From JAEZBP01 sp963832725 (GTDB lineage: Bacteria > Myxococcota_A > Polyangia > Polyangiales > Sandaracinaceae): 64,000 bases of DNA. The notes under the pieces are model-generated. The model did no database searches and was not told the origin of the DNA. It saw nothing but the letters and a program-made list of their open reading frames with translations. A program made the position numbers and the translations under genes. Where the stretch lies: contig CAWHVG010000007.1 of the NCBI GenBank assembly GCA_963832725.1, positions 372,001-436,000 on the forward strand, in the 5' to 3' direction. Below are positions 56,085-64,000 of this stretch, one piece after another. Numbering within the stretch: the stretch's first letter is position 1; each line of letters opens with the position of its first letter.

Positions 56085-56144
56085 TGAGCTCCCTCCCCCG
56101 TTCGACGGGGGAGGGTTGGGGTGGGGGTCGACCGAGCCATGCGC
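56085..56144. repeat. Dispersed GC-hairpin repeat, copy 2
   Basis: Stem ccctcccccgt (56091-56101) and acgggggaggg (56105-56115) with the same loop and the same gttggggtgggggtcgaccgagccatgcg tail as copy 1, with a few substitutions. It is oriented as copy 1 and stands in non-coding DNA, which shows that the element can be free of genes. Confidence 0.75.
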
Positions 56145-56168
56145 TCAATGGACCAGCCCTGCCCCCAG

Positions 56169-56186
56169 CCCGCTTCCGCGAGCGGG
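56169..56186. repeat. Short GC hairpin of the cccgct...agcggg type
   Basis: cccgct (56169-56174) pairs with agcggg (56181-56186) around tccgcg, followed by agggggagct. A related sequence (tcccgctcgcgggagggggagct) is at 33268-33290. Both may belong to one small repeat family. Confidence 0.5.
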
Positions 56187-56265
56187 AGGGGGAGCTGCGA
56201 GCGAGATCCGGAGCCGTCCGGGACGCCCGGCGTGGATCACGTCAGCGGCGCTCAGGAGCGCGGAC

Positions 56266-57045
56266 ATGAGTCGCACGAAGTTGACGAGCCGCTCGGAAAC
56301 GGTGCAATACGACGCCATGAACAATCTGACCTTCAACGACGTGATGGCCTTCCTGATCTATCTGCTCGGTGTGCCCAAGCGCGCCGAGCTCGACGCGATC
56401 GACGCGGCGAAGCCCTTCGCGACGATGCTCGATCAAACGCTCACCGACATGCAGGCGGTGCCACCGGAGACCTACGGCGGCGCACCCAACGCCGAGCAGC
56501 TCGACGTGACCGACGAGAAGCACGACGGCGCCGGCAAGGCCCTCTACTTCCTGGCGCTCGCGTATCAGGCATCGCCCGATGCCAGCGCAGACGCGAAGGC
56601 GACCGCGAAGCTGATCCTCGATTCGTACGTGCCCGGGAAGAGCCACCTTCGCGCCTCGTACGCGACAGAGGCGGCGCGGGCCCAGACGCGGCAGTCGAAG
56701 CTCGCCACCGACAAGGAAGTCCTCGACCGCATCCCCGTCGAAGGGGGCACCGCGCACGCCTGGGCTAGCACCTATGTCCAGGCCGGCGTCGAGCTCGGGA
56801 TGCTGCTCTCCGGCCGCGCGGATGCCACCGGTACGCGCAGTGACGCCGGCAACATCCGCGGCCAGGCCATCCACGACATCGGCGTCCTCCGCGAGCTGAT
56901 CGCGCGCGCGCTCCGCCGCACGCCGGACGCTGCGAAGAAGGCCGACCACGATCTCTTCGGCTACCTCGATCTGCTGGCCGCCATGCGCGACCGGGGCAGC
57001 AACGACCCGACGCCGCCTCCGCCGGCTCCCCCGCCCCAGGGCTGA
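56266..57045 (+). CDS. Hypothetical protein, unknown family
   Basis: 259 residues. ATG 56266 follows aggagcg by 7 nt; a second in-frame ATG is at 56317. Mostly helical and soluble: NNLTFNDVMAFLIYLLGVPKRAELDAID, LYFLALAYQASPDASADAKATAKLILDSY, TQRQSKLA-like basic helix, AHAWASTYVQAGVELGMLLSGR, IRGQAIHDIGVLRELIARAL. The end is Pro-rich (PPPPAPPPQG). No signal peptide or motif. The gene is bounded by the GC-hairpin cluster upstream and the 43-bp array downstream. I do not recognise it. Confidence 0.65.
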   Translation: MSRTKLTSRSETVQYDAMNNLTFNDVMAFLIYLLGVPKRAELDAIDAAKPFATMLDQTLTDMQAVPPETYGGAPNAEQLDVTDEKHDGAGKALYFLALAYQASPDASADAKATAKLILDSYVPGKSHLRASYATEAARAQTRQSKLATDKEVLDRIPVEGGTAHAWASTYVQAGVELGMLLSGRADATGTRSDAGNIRGQAIHDIGVLRELIARALRRTPDAAKKADHDLFGYLDLLAAMRDRGSNDPTPPPPAPPPQG

Positions 57046-57064
57046 CGCGCCCCGCTCGGCGCTC

Positions 57065-57554
57065 GCGATCGGTCGAGAGGCTGCTTCGAGCACGGCCCGA
57101 GGTGGTCACGATCGGTCGCGTGGGTGCTTCGAGCACGCCCCGAGGTGGTCACGATCGGTCGCGAGGGTGCTTCGAGCACGGCCCGAGGTGGTCGCGATCG
57201 GTCGCGTGGGTGCTTCGAGCACGGCCCGAGGTGGTCACGATCGGTCGCGAGGGTGCTTCGAGCACGGCCCGAGGTGGTCGCGATTGGTGGCGGGGGTGCT
57301 TCGAGCACGGCCCGAGGTGGTCGCGATCGGTGGGGAGGGTGCTTCGAGCACGCCCCGAGGTGGTCGCGATCGGTGAGGAGGGTGCTTCGAGCACGGCCCG
57401 AGGTGGTCGCGATCGGTGGGGAGGGTGCTTCGAGCACGGCCCGAGGTGGTCGCGATCGGTGGGGAGGGTGCTTCGAGCACGGCCCGAGGTGGTGGGGATC
57501 GGTGGGGAGGGTGCTTCGAGCACGGCCCGAGGTGATCGCCACGCCGCTCGTTCC
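57065..57554. repeat. 43-bp tandem array, 11 copies
   Basis: Units begin gcttcgagcac at about 57082, 57125, 57168, 57211, 57254, 57297, 57340, 57383, 57426, 57469 and 57512: a constant 43-bp period. The consensus runs gcttcgagcacggcccgagg, then tggtcgcgatcggtggggag and ggt. The second half varies in a few positions (tcac or tcgc; gtcgcgtggg, gtcgcgaggg or gtggggaggg), so copies fall into an early and a late subfamily. A partial unit precedes the first. There are no spacers, so it is not CRISPR. It separates two convergent genes. Because 43 is not a multiple of three, no peptide repeat is encoded consistently. Confidence 0.9.
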
Positions 57555-57574
57555 GGGGACGGGCGCCGACCCGC

Positions 57575-58942
57575 TCACCCAGGCGAGCGAGCGCGACGCC
57601 GCCGTGCTCGACGAGGAGGGCTGGCGTCTTCGTCCGAGCCGGCGGGCTCGCAGGGACGGCCCTCTCCCGATCGGATCCAAGCCCAGCGCAGCAACGCCGG
57701 CGCGACCAGCTCGTTGACCGCGACGACACCGAGGACGAGCGCGGACGCAGCGGGGCCGACCCGGGGGAACGCCCGCGCGAGCAGGAGGGCGAGCGCGATC
57801 GCGAGCCCAGCCTGCGGCAGGAGCCCGACGCCCACCCAGCGCGCGACGGCGCGATCCCCTCCCGCGATCCGCGCCCCGACGCGCGCGCCTCCGAGCAACG
57901 CCGCCGCGCGCACCGAGACCAGCAGCAACGCCGGCACGAGCGCACCGGCCAGGACGTCCAGGTGGATGCTCGCGCCGGCCAGCGTGAAGAAGAGCACGTA
58001 GAGCGGCGTCGACGCGGCCTCGATGCGGTCGATCAGCGAGCGGCTGCCCTCACCGAGGTTCGCCACCAACACGCCGGCGGACATCATCACGAGCAGCGGA
58101 TCGAGCCTCAGGCGAGGTCCGAGCTCCGACACCAGGAGCGCCAGCGCCAGCACGAACACGTTCTCCGTGCTTCGTACGCGCCGCAGGTAGAACGCGAGCA
58201 CCGCGCCGAGCACGACGCCGAGGCCGAGTGATCCGAAGAGCTCCCAGGCGACCGCGCGGGTGGTCGCCGCCACGTCGATGGGCCCGCCGAGGACGGCGCG
58301 TGCGACGGAGGACACGATGGCGAAGAGCACGACCACGACGAGGTCGCCGAACACGACGACGGCGAGCAAGGTCTGGGTGATCGGGCCGCGCGCTCCGAGC
58401 TCGTTCTTGAGCGCGACCACCACCGCGGGCGACTGCGCGATCAGCGTGACCCCGACCAGCCCGGCGACCGCGGCCGCCTCGCCGAGCTCGAGCCCGCGCA
58501 GGAATGGGAAGAGCGGGCGCGCGAGCACCATCACCAGCGCGAGCAGGGCCGCACCGCCCAGCCCGGACACCAGCGAGATCCCGAGCGTGGAGGCCAACAC
58601 CGAACGGCGCGCGCGCAGATCGAGCTCGGCCCCCGCAGTGAGCGCGATGAGCGCGATGGCGGCACCGCTCGCGAAGTGAAGCTCCGCGATCATCTCGGCG
58701 CTGATCAGACGCAGGACTGCGGGTCCCGTGAGAACACCGGCCGCGAGGTAGCCCGTGAGACGGGGCAAGCCGAGGCCAGCGAGAAACCGGCCCGCCGACC
58801 ACGCGAAGAGCAGCACGAAGCCGACCGTGAGGGTGATCCGCGCGGCCTCGAGCCGGGGAGCGCCTTCGGGCGCGAACGAGAGCACGGCCTGCATGAGCCC
58901 GAGCAGGACCGCGATCGTGACGACACGCTCGACCTGCTTCAC
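57575..58942 (-). CDS. Kef/NhaP-type cation:proton antiporter domain protein
   Basis: 455 residues, intact, from GTG 58942. About twelve hydrophobic helices with CPA2-like features: GYLAAGVLTGPAVLRLISAEMIAEL, IALIALTAGAELDLRARR, GVTLIAQSPAVVVALKNELGARGPITQTLLAVVVFGDLVVVVLFA, MMSAGVLVANLGEGSRSL, VGLLPQAGLAIALALL. No TrkA-N or RCK regulatory domain follows; instead there is a short Arg-rich tail. GTGA overlap with the preceding antiporter gene shows one operon with the P-type ATPase. Likely K+/H+ or Na+/H+ exchange. Confidence 0.8.
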   Translation of the reverse strand: MKQVERVVTIAVLLGLMQAVLSFAPEGAPRLEAARITLTVGFVLLFAWSAGRFLAGLGLPRLTGYLAAGVLTGPAVLRLISAEMIAELHFASGAAIALIALTAGAELDLRARRSVLASTLGISLVSGLGGAALLALVMVLARPLFPFLRGLELGEAAAVAGLVGVTLIAQSPAVVVALKNELGARGPITQTLLAVVVFGDLVVVVLFAIVSSVARAVLGGPIDVAATTRAVAWELFGSLGLGVVLGAVLAFYLRRVRSTENVFVLALALLVSELGPRLRLDPLLVMMSAGVLVANLGEGSRSLIDRIEAASTPLYVLFFTLAGASIHLDVLAGALVPALLLVSVRAAALLGGARVGARIAGGDRAVARWVGVGLLPQAGLAIALALLLARAFPRVGPAASALVLGVVAVNELVAPALLRWAWIRSGEGRPCEPAGSDEDASPPRRARRRRARSPG

Positions 58943-60249
58943 ACACGCTCCCGTCTCGAGCTCAGGTGCACGAGGAGCTCCAGCACGACCGCGCCGGCGA
59001 TCACCGGCGTCACGCTCGAGCGCACGCCCGCGCTCATGTAGAGCGTCGACACGCTCACGATCAGCGCGATCGAGAGCGGGCTCATCGGTGCGATCACGAA
59101 GGCGGCCGTGCCGCGTCGTCCGAGCACCGGCGCGCCGGCCTTCCTGCGAGCCCGCTCCGCGATCCGGAGCCCGATCCAGCGCCCCGCGATGCGGGCGACC
59201 ACGAAGGGGGCGAGCAGGGCCCAGCCGCGCCAGTCGGCGACGTCCCAGATGGCACCGACCACCGCGAGAAAGGTGAGATAGATCGGTCGCTCGAAGCGTT
59301 CGAGCGCGGCGAGCACACCCTCGTAGTGCGCACCGGGGAGGTTGCGGAGCACGAGCCCGGCCAGGAAGCAGATGGCGAGCGCCGAGAGCTCGAGGTACCC
59401 GGCCATGCCCGACGCGAGCGCGATCACGCCCAGCAGAAGCGTCTGCGAGTCGGCCTTCGGCATCGGCCTGCGCATCGCGACCCACGCCAGAACGCCGAGC
59501 GCGATCGCCATGCCGAGCGTCACGAAGAGCCAGCCCGTGCCGGGCAGGTTCCATCCGAGGTGCCCTCCGCGCGGGCGGTCGTACGCGCCGAAGGCCGCGA
59601 GGCCGAGCACGGCGGCCAACGCCTCGAGCTTCGCCACGCGGCGGGCATCCTCCGCCGCGCTCGCACCCACGCCGGCCCGCTCCAGGGCAGCGCCGACCGA
59701 AGGGGCCGCGAGCGATCCGGCGAGTCCGAGCAGCGCGGCGTCGCGCGCGACGGTCGCGGCGCTGGAGTCCGCGTGCACGGCGGCGAGGATCCCGCCACAG
59801 GCGAGCGCGACGAGGAGCGCGGGAGCGCCGACGACCGAGAGCACGACGGCCGAGCCGCCGCGCGGTACCTCCTCGATGGCGCGGAGCCGGAAGCTGAACC
59901 CCGTCAGGAAGCCGATCCACCCGAGACCCAGCACGAGGAGCGGCGTGAGATGGTCCAGCACGCTGGGCGTCAGCACGGCGACGCCGGGCGAGCGGGCCAC
60001 GAGGCCCAAGCCCACGAATGGGAGACCGGTCGTCAGGAGTTGCGAAATACCGAGGCGCTCCTCCCAGCGCCGTACGAGCGGGTGCGCGCCCAAGGACGCG
60101 AGCCCGAGCAAGAGGACGAGCCCGATCACCGTGCGCAAGAGGAGCGCGCTCGAGCCCGGCGTCGGGCCGACGGCCTCCTGGGCCGACACCGTCCGGGCGG
60201 CGAGGAGAGTCACGACGACGCTGCCGAGCGCTGCGCGGGCAGGAGCCAC
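58939..60249 (-). CDS. Second antiporter-like multi-pass membrane protein
   Basis: 436 residues, intact, from GTG 60249. Signal-like first helix then about twelve TM segments: SALLLRTVIGLVLLLGLASL, LTPLLVLGLGWIGFLTGFSFRLRAIEEVPRG, AALLGLAGSLAAPSVGAALERAGV, LGVIALASGMAGYLELSALAICFLAGLVLRNL, GTAAFVIAPMSPLSIALIV. It is only distantly like the following antiporter and lacks its core Asp-rich motif, so it may be a partner rather than a copy. It begins 10 bp after the ATPase stop and overlaps the next start by 4 nt. Confidence 0.65.
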   Translation of the reverse strand: MAPARAALGSVVVTLLAARTVSAQEAVGPTPGSSALLLRTVIGLVLLLGLASLGAHPLVRRWEERLGISQLLTTGLPFVGLGLVARSPGVAVLTPSVLDHLTPLLVLGLGWIGFLTGFSFRLRAIEEVPRGGSAVVLSVVGAPALLVALACGGILAAVHADSSAATVARDAALLGLAGSLAAPSVGAALERAGVGASAAEDARRVAKLEALAAVLGLAAFGAYDRPRGGHLGWNLPGTGWLFVTLGMAIALGVLAWVAMRRPMPKADSQTLLLGVIALASGMAGYLELSALAICFLAGLVLRNLPGAHYEGVLAALERFERPIYLTFLAVVGAIWDVADWRGWALLAPFVVARIAGRWIGLRIAERARRKAGAPVLGRRGTAAFVIAPMSPLSIALIVSVSTLYMSAGVRSSVTPVIAGAVVLELLVHLSSRRERV

Positions 60250-60259
60250 GGATCGCGCC

Positions 60260-62845
60260 TTAGCCCCTGCGCTCGCCCGTTCCCGCGGCGTGCCGGTAGA
60301 ACACCCGTTTCGCGAGCGATGCCGCGACGACGTAGAGCACGACGATGAGGGTCACCACTCCGAGGAGCCATCCCGGCGGGGCCACGAAGCCGAGGGGGCC
60401 CGCGAGAGGCGTGAAGGGAAGGGCGATCACCCCGCCCACGACCGCGAGGGTGGCGCCGATCAGCGCATTGGAGGGACGACTGCGAAAGACGGGCCGCCGT
60501 GTGCGCAGAACGAGCACGATCATGCACGCCGACACGACCGATTCGATGAACCAGCCGGTTCGAAAGAGCGGCGCCGAAGCATGGGCGACGATGCGCAGCA
60601 CAGCGAATGTCACGAGGTCGAAGGCCGAGCTCAAGAGCCCGAAGACGAGCATGAACCGGCGCACGAACCCGAGCCGAAGGCGCTCGGGCCGCTCGACCAG
60701 CTCCGGATCCACCCGGTCGCCGGCGATGGTCATCTCCGGCATGTCGGTCATCAGGTTGACCAGGAGCACCTGGCTCGGGAGCAGCGGAAGAAACGGAATC
60801 AAGACGGACGCGACGGCCATCGAGGCCATGTTTCCGAAGTTCGCCGACGTCGCCATGAAGATGTACTTCAGCGTGTTGGCCAACGTTCTCCGCCCCTCTT
60901 CTACGCCCTTCCGCAGCACGTCGAGCCCGTGCTCCAAGAGGACGAAATCCGCCGCCTCCTTCGCCACGTCCGCGCCCGAGTCGATGGCGATGCTCACGTC
61001 GGCCGCATGCAGCGCCGGGGCGTCGTTGATCCCGTCGCCGACGTACCCGACGACGTGCCCCGCCCGGCGCAGCGCCACGATGATGCGCTCCTTCTGATTC
61101 GGCTCGATCTCGGCGAACAGGTCGACGCCCGGAGCGCGACCGATCAGGGCGGCACTGCCGAGCTGCCGCAGCTCCGTCCCGGTGAGGATGACCGGCGCCT
61201 CCATCCCCACCTGCTGCGCGAGCGCGCGGGCGACCCGGGCGTTGTCGCCGGTGATCACCTTGAGCTCGACGCCGAGCTCGCCGAGCTCCGCCAGGGTCTG
61301 GGCCACGTTCTCCTTCGGAGGGTCCTCGAGCGCGAGAAAGCCCTCGAACGTCATGCCCATCTCGTCCTGGGCCCGAAGCGGCAGCGCATCCGGCGAGACC
61401 GGTCGCGTCGCGACGCCGAGGACACGCAGCCCCCGATCGCTCATCGCCGCGAAGTGCCGGTCGACCAGATCGCGCTCCAGCGGGATCTCGCTCCCGTCGG
61501 CACCGCGCATCCGATCGCAGGCGGCGAGCACTGCGGCGAGCGCTCCCTTGGTGATGACGGTCGCCTCGCGGGAGGGACGGGCCACCACGACGCTGAGGCG
61601 CTTGCGGACGAAGTCGTACGGGAGCTCGTCGAGCTTCGCGACGCCCGCGGGTGGCGCCGGCCGCATTCGGCGCACGGCCTGGTCGATCGGGTTTTCGAAT
61701 CCCGTTTGAAAGTACGAGTTGAGAAACGCGAGGTCGACGACCTCGGGGGCCGACTCACCCCGCGGTGAGAAGGCGCCGTGTACCTCGACCCGACCTTCGG
61801 TGAGGGTCCCGGTCTTGTCGGCGCAGAGCACGTCCATCGAGCCGAAGCTCTCGATGGAGGCCAGTCGCTTGACGATCACCTTCGACGCGCCCAGACGACG
61901 CGCGCCGTGCGCGAGGTTGACGGATACGATGGCCGGCAGGAGCTGCGGTGTGAGCCCGACCGCGAGCGCGACGGAGAAGAGAAACGCGTCGAGCGCCGGT
62001 TTGTGCAGCACGACGTTCGCAGCGAAGATCACGAGCACCAGCACGAAAGTCACCTGGAGAAGCAACCCTCCGAACCGCCGCAGCGCCCGCTCGAACTCCG
62101 TGTCCGGCGTTCGTGTGGCGAGCCTGGCGGTGAGCGCTCCGAGCACGGTCGCCTCACCGGTCCGAAAGGCGACGGCGCGGGCCGTTCCGCTCACGACGTG
62201 GGTGCCCGCGAAGAGAGCGCTCGTGCGGGCTGCGAGGGGCGCGTCGGCCGACACGGAGTCGACCGTCTTCTCGACCGGGAACGTCTCGCCGGTGAGCAAT
62301 GCCTCGTCGACGAAACAATCCCGCGCGTCCATCACCCGAGCATCCGCGGGCACGATGGACCCCGCCCGCAAGAGCATGACGTCGCCGGGAACGATGTCCT
62401 CGTTGGGCAGCTCCGCGCGAGCACCATCGCGGAGCACGCAAGTGCGCACCTCGACCAAGGCGAGCAGGCGTCGCATCACGTCGGCCGCGCCCCGCTCTTG
62501 AAAGAAGCTCAGCAGGCCGCTCGCGACTACGATGGCGAGGATGATGGCAGCGTCCGTCAGGTCACGGACGGCGGCTGACACCGATGCCGCGCCGATGAGA
62601 AGAAGCACCAGCGGGCTCGTGAACTGACGGGCCAGCAGGCGAGCGGTCGCCCACGAGCGCTTCGCCCGTCGCGGGGCTCCGGGGTGTCGCTCAGCCGCGG
62701 TCTCTGCGCTCAGACCCTCCGGCCCGGACGCCACGCGCCGCAGCACCGTCTCGGGGCTCTCGTTCCAGAATGGCAAGTCGGGTGGACCGGCATCCGAGGC
62801 GCGGTCCAGCGCTCGACCGGCGCTTCCATTTCTCTTCGGGCGCAT
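60260..62845 (-). CDS. P-type ATPase, P3B (MgtA-like) cation importer
   Basis: 861 residues, intact. Actuator LLTGETFPVEK; phosphorylation site LCADKTGTLTEG; hinge VGDGINDAPALH; ATP-domain PYDFVRKRLSVVV. The M4 segment VGLTPQLLPAIVSVNLAHGARR is the MgtA/MgtB-type, with the GLTPxxLPxIVS signature of P3B enzymes, and ten TM helices are seen. No N-terminal metal-binding motif. Mg2+ uptake is the best guess. It heads an operon with two antiporters. ATG 62845. The 265 bp between it and the EAL gene (62846-63110) show no gene. Confidence 0.85.
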   Translation of the reverse strand: MRPKRNGSAGRALDRASDAGPPDLPFWNESPETVLRRVASGPEGLSAETAAERHPGAPRRAKRSWATARLLARQFTSPLVLLLIGAASVSAAVRDLTDAAIILAIVVASGLLSFFQERGAADVMRRLLALVEVRTCVLRDGARAELPNEDIVPGDVMLLRAGSIVPADARVMDARDCFVDEALLTGETFPVEKTVDSVSADAPLAARTSALFAGTHVVSGTARAVAFRTGEATVLGALTARLATRTPDTEFERALRRFGGLLLQVTFVLVLVIFAANVVLHKPALDAFLFSVALAVGLTPQLLPAIVSVNLAHGARRLGASKVIVKRLASIESFGSMDVLCADKTGTLTEGRVEVHGAFSPRGESAPEVVDLAFLNSYFQTGFENPIDQAVRRMRPAPPAGVAKLDELPYDFVRKRLSVVVARPSREATVITKGALAAVLAACDRMRGADGSEIPLERDLVDRHFAAMSDRGLRVLGVATRPVSPDALPLRAQDEMGMTFEGFLALEDPPKENVAQTLAELGELGVELKVITGDNARVARALAQQVGMEAPVILTGTELRQLGSAALIGRAPGVDLFAEIEPNQKERIIVALRRAGHVVGYVGDGINDAPALHAADVSIAIDSGADVAKEAADFVLLEHGLDVLRKGVEEGRRTLANTLKYIFMATSANFGNMASMAVASVLIPFLPLLPSQVLLVNLMTDMPEMTIAGDRVDPELVERPERLRLGFVRRFMLVFGLLSSAFDLVTFAVLRIVAHASAPLFRTGWFIESVVSACMIVLVLRTRRPVFRSRPSNALIGATLAVVGGVIALPFTPLAGPLGFVAPPGWLLGVVTLIVVLYVVAASLAKRVFYRHAAGTGERRG

Positions 62846-63110
62846 CGGTACGGCCTTCGGAGCACGAGGGGGCTCGCCAGGGAGTTAGCCGCGCTTCGCG
62901 CGAGTCCGGGGCACGGTCCTCGTCTCGGAAGAGCACGGTTGTCCTCGACGACGCCGGCACGCGGATTGCGTGGGCCGACGGGCCGAAGCTGCTGGCCCCC
63001 TACGTCGGGACGGCCGACCCCGAACTGAAGCGAGCGTGGGCGCGGCTGGGCGTGGGACCATCCCATCGCCCCGGCAGCGAAGGCACGACCACGATGTGGA
63101 GAGCCGGCGC

Positions 63111-64000
63111 TCAGGTCCACTCGATCTGCGGGAACGGAGGAGCGGGCCGCGCCAGGAGGTAGCCCTGCAGGTGCGTACAACCCAGCTCGACGAGGGTGTC
63201 CCGCTCGGGAACGGTCTCGACCCCTTCCGCGACGACTTGCACGTCCAGATTGACGGCCAGCGACGTCAACGATCTCACGACTTCCCGCTTCACGGCGTCC
63301 GTGTCGATGTTCCGTACGAGCGACATGTCGATCTTCACGACGTCGGGACGCACGCTCGCGAAATAGCTGAGCCCGGCGTATCCGGCGCCGAGGTCGTCCA
63401 CGGCGAGGCGGTATCCCATCTCCCGGAGCTTGCGGAGCCGGTCCTCGAAGTCCGGCACGGTCTCGAGCGACGCGCGCTCGGTGAGCTCGAGCACCACGCG
63501 TTTCGCGTGCGGCGAGAGCGGCGCCCGCGGATCGAAGAGGTCGGGATCCGCGAGGTCCGCGACGTGAAGGTTCACGTAGAAGAGCGTCCCCGGCGGAGTC
63601 GTCGCGACGGTGTCCGCGACCAGCGCGCGCAGCCTCTGGCCGAGCAGGTGCAACGCGCCGAGCTTCTCCGCTGCATCGAGAACCGCGAGCGGGTTGGGCA
63701 GCTCGGGCTCGGCGGAACGGAGCAGGGCCTCGTACCCGATGGTCTCGTGGCTCCGGGTCGAGACCAGGGGCTGGTACGCCATCCAGATCCCTTCCAGCGC
63801 GCGGCGAAACGCCTGTTCCAGCCGCACGCGACCGCCCATCTGACCATGAGCACGCGCCAGATCCCGCGCGCGCTCGGCGTCGGCCAACGCCTTGTCCAGG
63901 TCACCGAGGTCGAGGGGCTTGGTCAGATATCGAAATGCGCCGAGCTCGACCGCCCGGGCCGCCGTCTCAACGCTCGGGACGCCCGTCACGAAGATCACCG
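63111..64000 (-). CDS. REC-EAL response regulator, 5' end beyond the window
   Basis: At least 295 residues. The visible start is the second half of a receiver domain (IFVTGVPSVETAARAVELGAFRYLTKPLDLGDLDKAL, with the conserved Thr and Lys-Pro of the switch region). After a helical linker comes a full EAL domain: YEALLR (EAL motif), FYVNLHVAD (Asn ligand), VVLELTERASLE, LAVDDLGAGYAGLSYF (the two Asp), VVKIDMSLV (Lys), VVAEGVE and LQGYLLARP. All catalytic residues seem present, so it should hydrolyse cyclic di-GMP. The phosphoacceptor Asp and start lie outside the window. Confidence 0.85.
   Translation of the reverse strand, partial: VIFVTGVPSVETAARAVELGAFRYLTKPLDLGDLDKALADAERARDLARAHGQMGGRVRLEQAFRRALEGIWMAYQPLVSTRSHETIGYEALLRSAEPELPNPLAVLDAAEKLGALHLLGQRLRALVADTVATTPPGTLFYVNLHVADLADPDLFDPRAPLSPHAKRVVLELTERASLETVPDFEDRLRKLREMGYRLAVDDLGAGYAGLSYFASVRPDVVKIDMSLVRNIDTDAVKREVVRSLTSLAVNLDVQVVAEGVETVPERDTLVELGCTHLQGYLLARPAPPFPQIEWT

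Larger units (their letters stand above)
55722..56265. other. Intergenic stretch with clustered GC hairpins
   Basis: 544 bp without a supported gene. It holds several hairpins: ccaccgttgaagggtgg near 55950; gccggcgggccggc near 55965; the second copy of the GC repeat at 56085; and cccgcttccgcgagcggg at 56169-56186. The clustering suggests a landing zone for repeats. The promoter of the downstream unknown gene should lie near 56200-56260. Confidence 0.5.

Noticed and set aside
57065..57554. CRISPR array
   Set aside because: Units are contiguous 43-bp copies with no unique spacers, and no cas gene is in the window.
57102..58001. Long open frames through the 43-bp array on both strands
   Set aside because: They are open only because the GC-rich unit lacks stop codons in any frame; no start or domain supports translation.
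63000..63110. Gene on the plus strand upstream of the EAL protein
   Set aside because: The frame has no domain or ribosome site and overlaps the end of the EAL gene.

Overview
This 64 kb window is GC-rich chromosomal DNA, most likely from a Myxococcota bacterium of the Sandaracinus/Polyangiales type. I infer this from several features: secreted proteins with Gly-Cys-rich, hydrophobic, Arg-rich tails of the MYXO-CTERM kind; many lipoproteins with Asp/Gly/Ala linkers; PEGA and AgmX/PglI-type proteins; and two very different Ser/Thr protein kinases. No rRNA, tRNA, CRISPR array, prophage or transposase gene was found. About one gene in three contains a single-base frameshift, mostly in GC-rich simple sequence and with homology continuing in the next frame. 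These look like residual sequencing or assembly indels rather than decay, and I annotate such genes at full length.

Layout. 1-8.97 kb: housekeeping and envelope genes (partial membrane protein, PilZ, SprT-like, PpiD-like foldase, M20 peptidase, PEGA protein, lipoprotein, AgmX/PglI protein with an in-frame stop, DUF4013 protein). 9.1-11.2 kb: a sulfur-handling operon (SQR-like flavoprotein, TusE/DsrC-like, DsrE2-like). 11.3-16.7 kb: a tripartite RND efflux operon with overlapping start/stop codons. 16.8-22.6 kb: BASS transporter, GH3 lipoprotein, head-less fragments of a TetR regulator and an aldo/keto reductase joined at one breakpoint, a structured inverted-repeat element, and a flavin amine oxidase. 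22.9-37.3 kb: kinase with membrane domain, Cys-repeat lipoprotein, pseudouridine synthase, large lipoprotein hydrolase, beta-barrel, SDR, a headless fragment, thioesterase, plant-type FabI, and a kinase-SUMF1 fusion. 37.5-41.1 kb: serine acetyltransferase, glycine-zipper lipoprotein, small membrane protein, serine hydrolase. 41.4-41.8 kb: a degenerate 42/43-bp array. 42-51 kb: a secretome block (subtilisin, HmuY-like lipoprotein overlapping a metalloprotease, multihaem cytochrome lipoprotein, FAD monooxygenase, Cys-rich lipoprotein, methyltransferase). 51.3-57 kb: lipoprotein with two SPRY-like modules, ICMT-like protein, sterol-desaturase-like protein, an unknown gene and GC-hairpin repeats. 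57.06-57.55 kb: an 11-copy 43-bp tandem array. 57.6-62.8 kb: an operon of a P3B-type (Mg-like) P-type ATPase with two Kef/NhaP-like antiporters. 63.1 kb to the end: a REC-EAL response regulator cut by the window edge.

The main functional units are the sulfur relay operon, the RND pump, the cation-transport operon, and the HmuY-protease pair, which may form a haem-scavenging module. The most unusual non-coding features are the two 42-43 bp period arrays and the 119-bp inverted-repeat element whose arms pair through G-U wobbles on one strand only.
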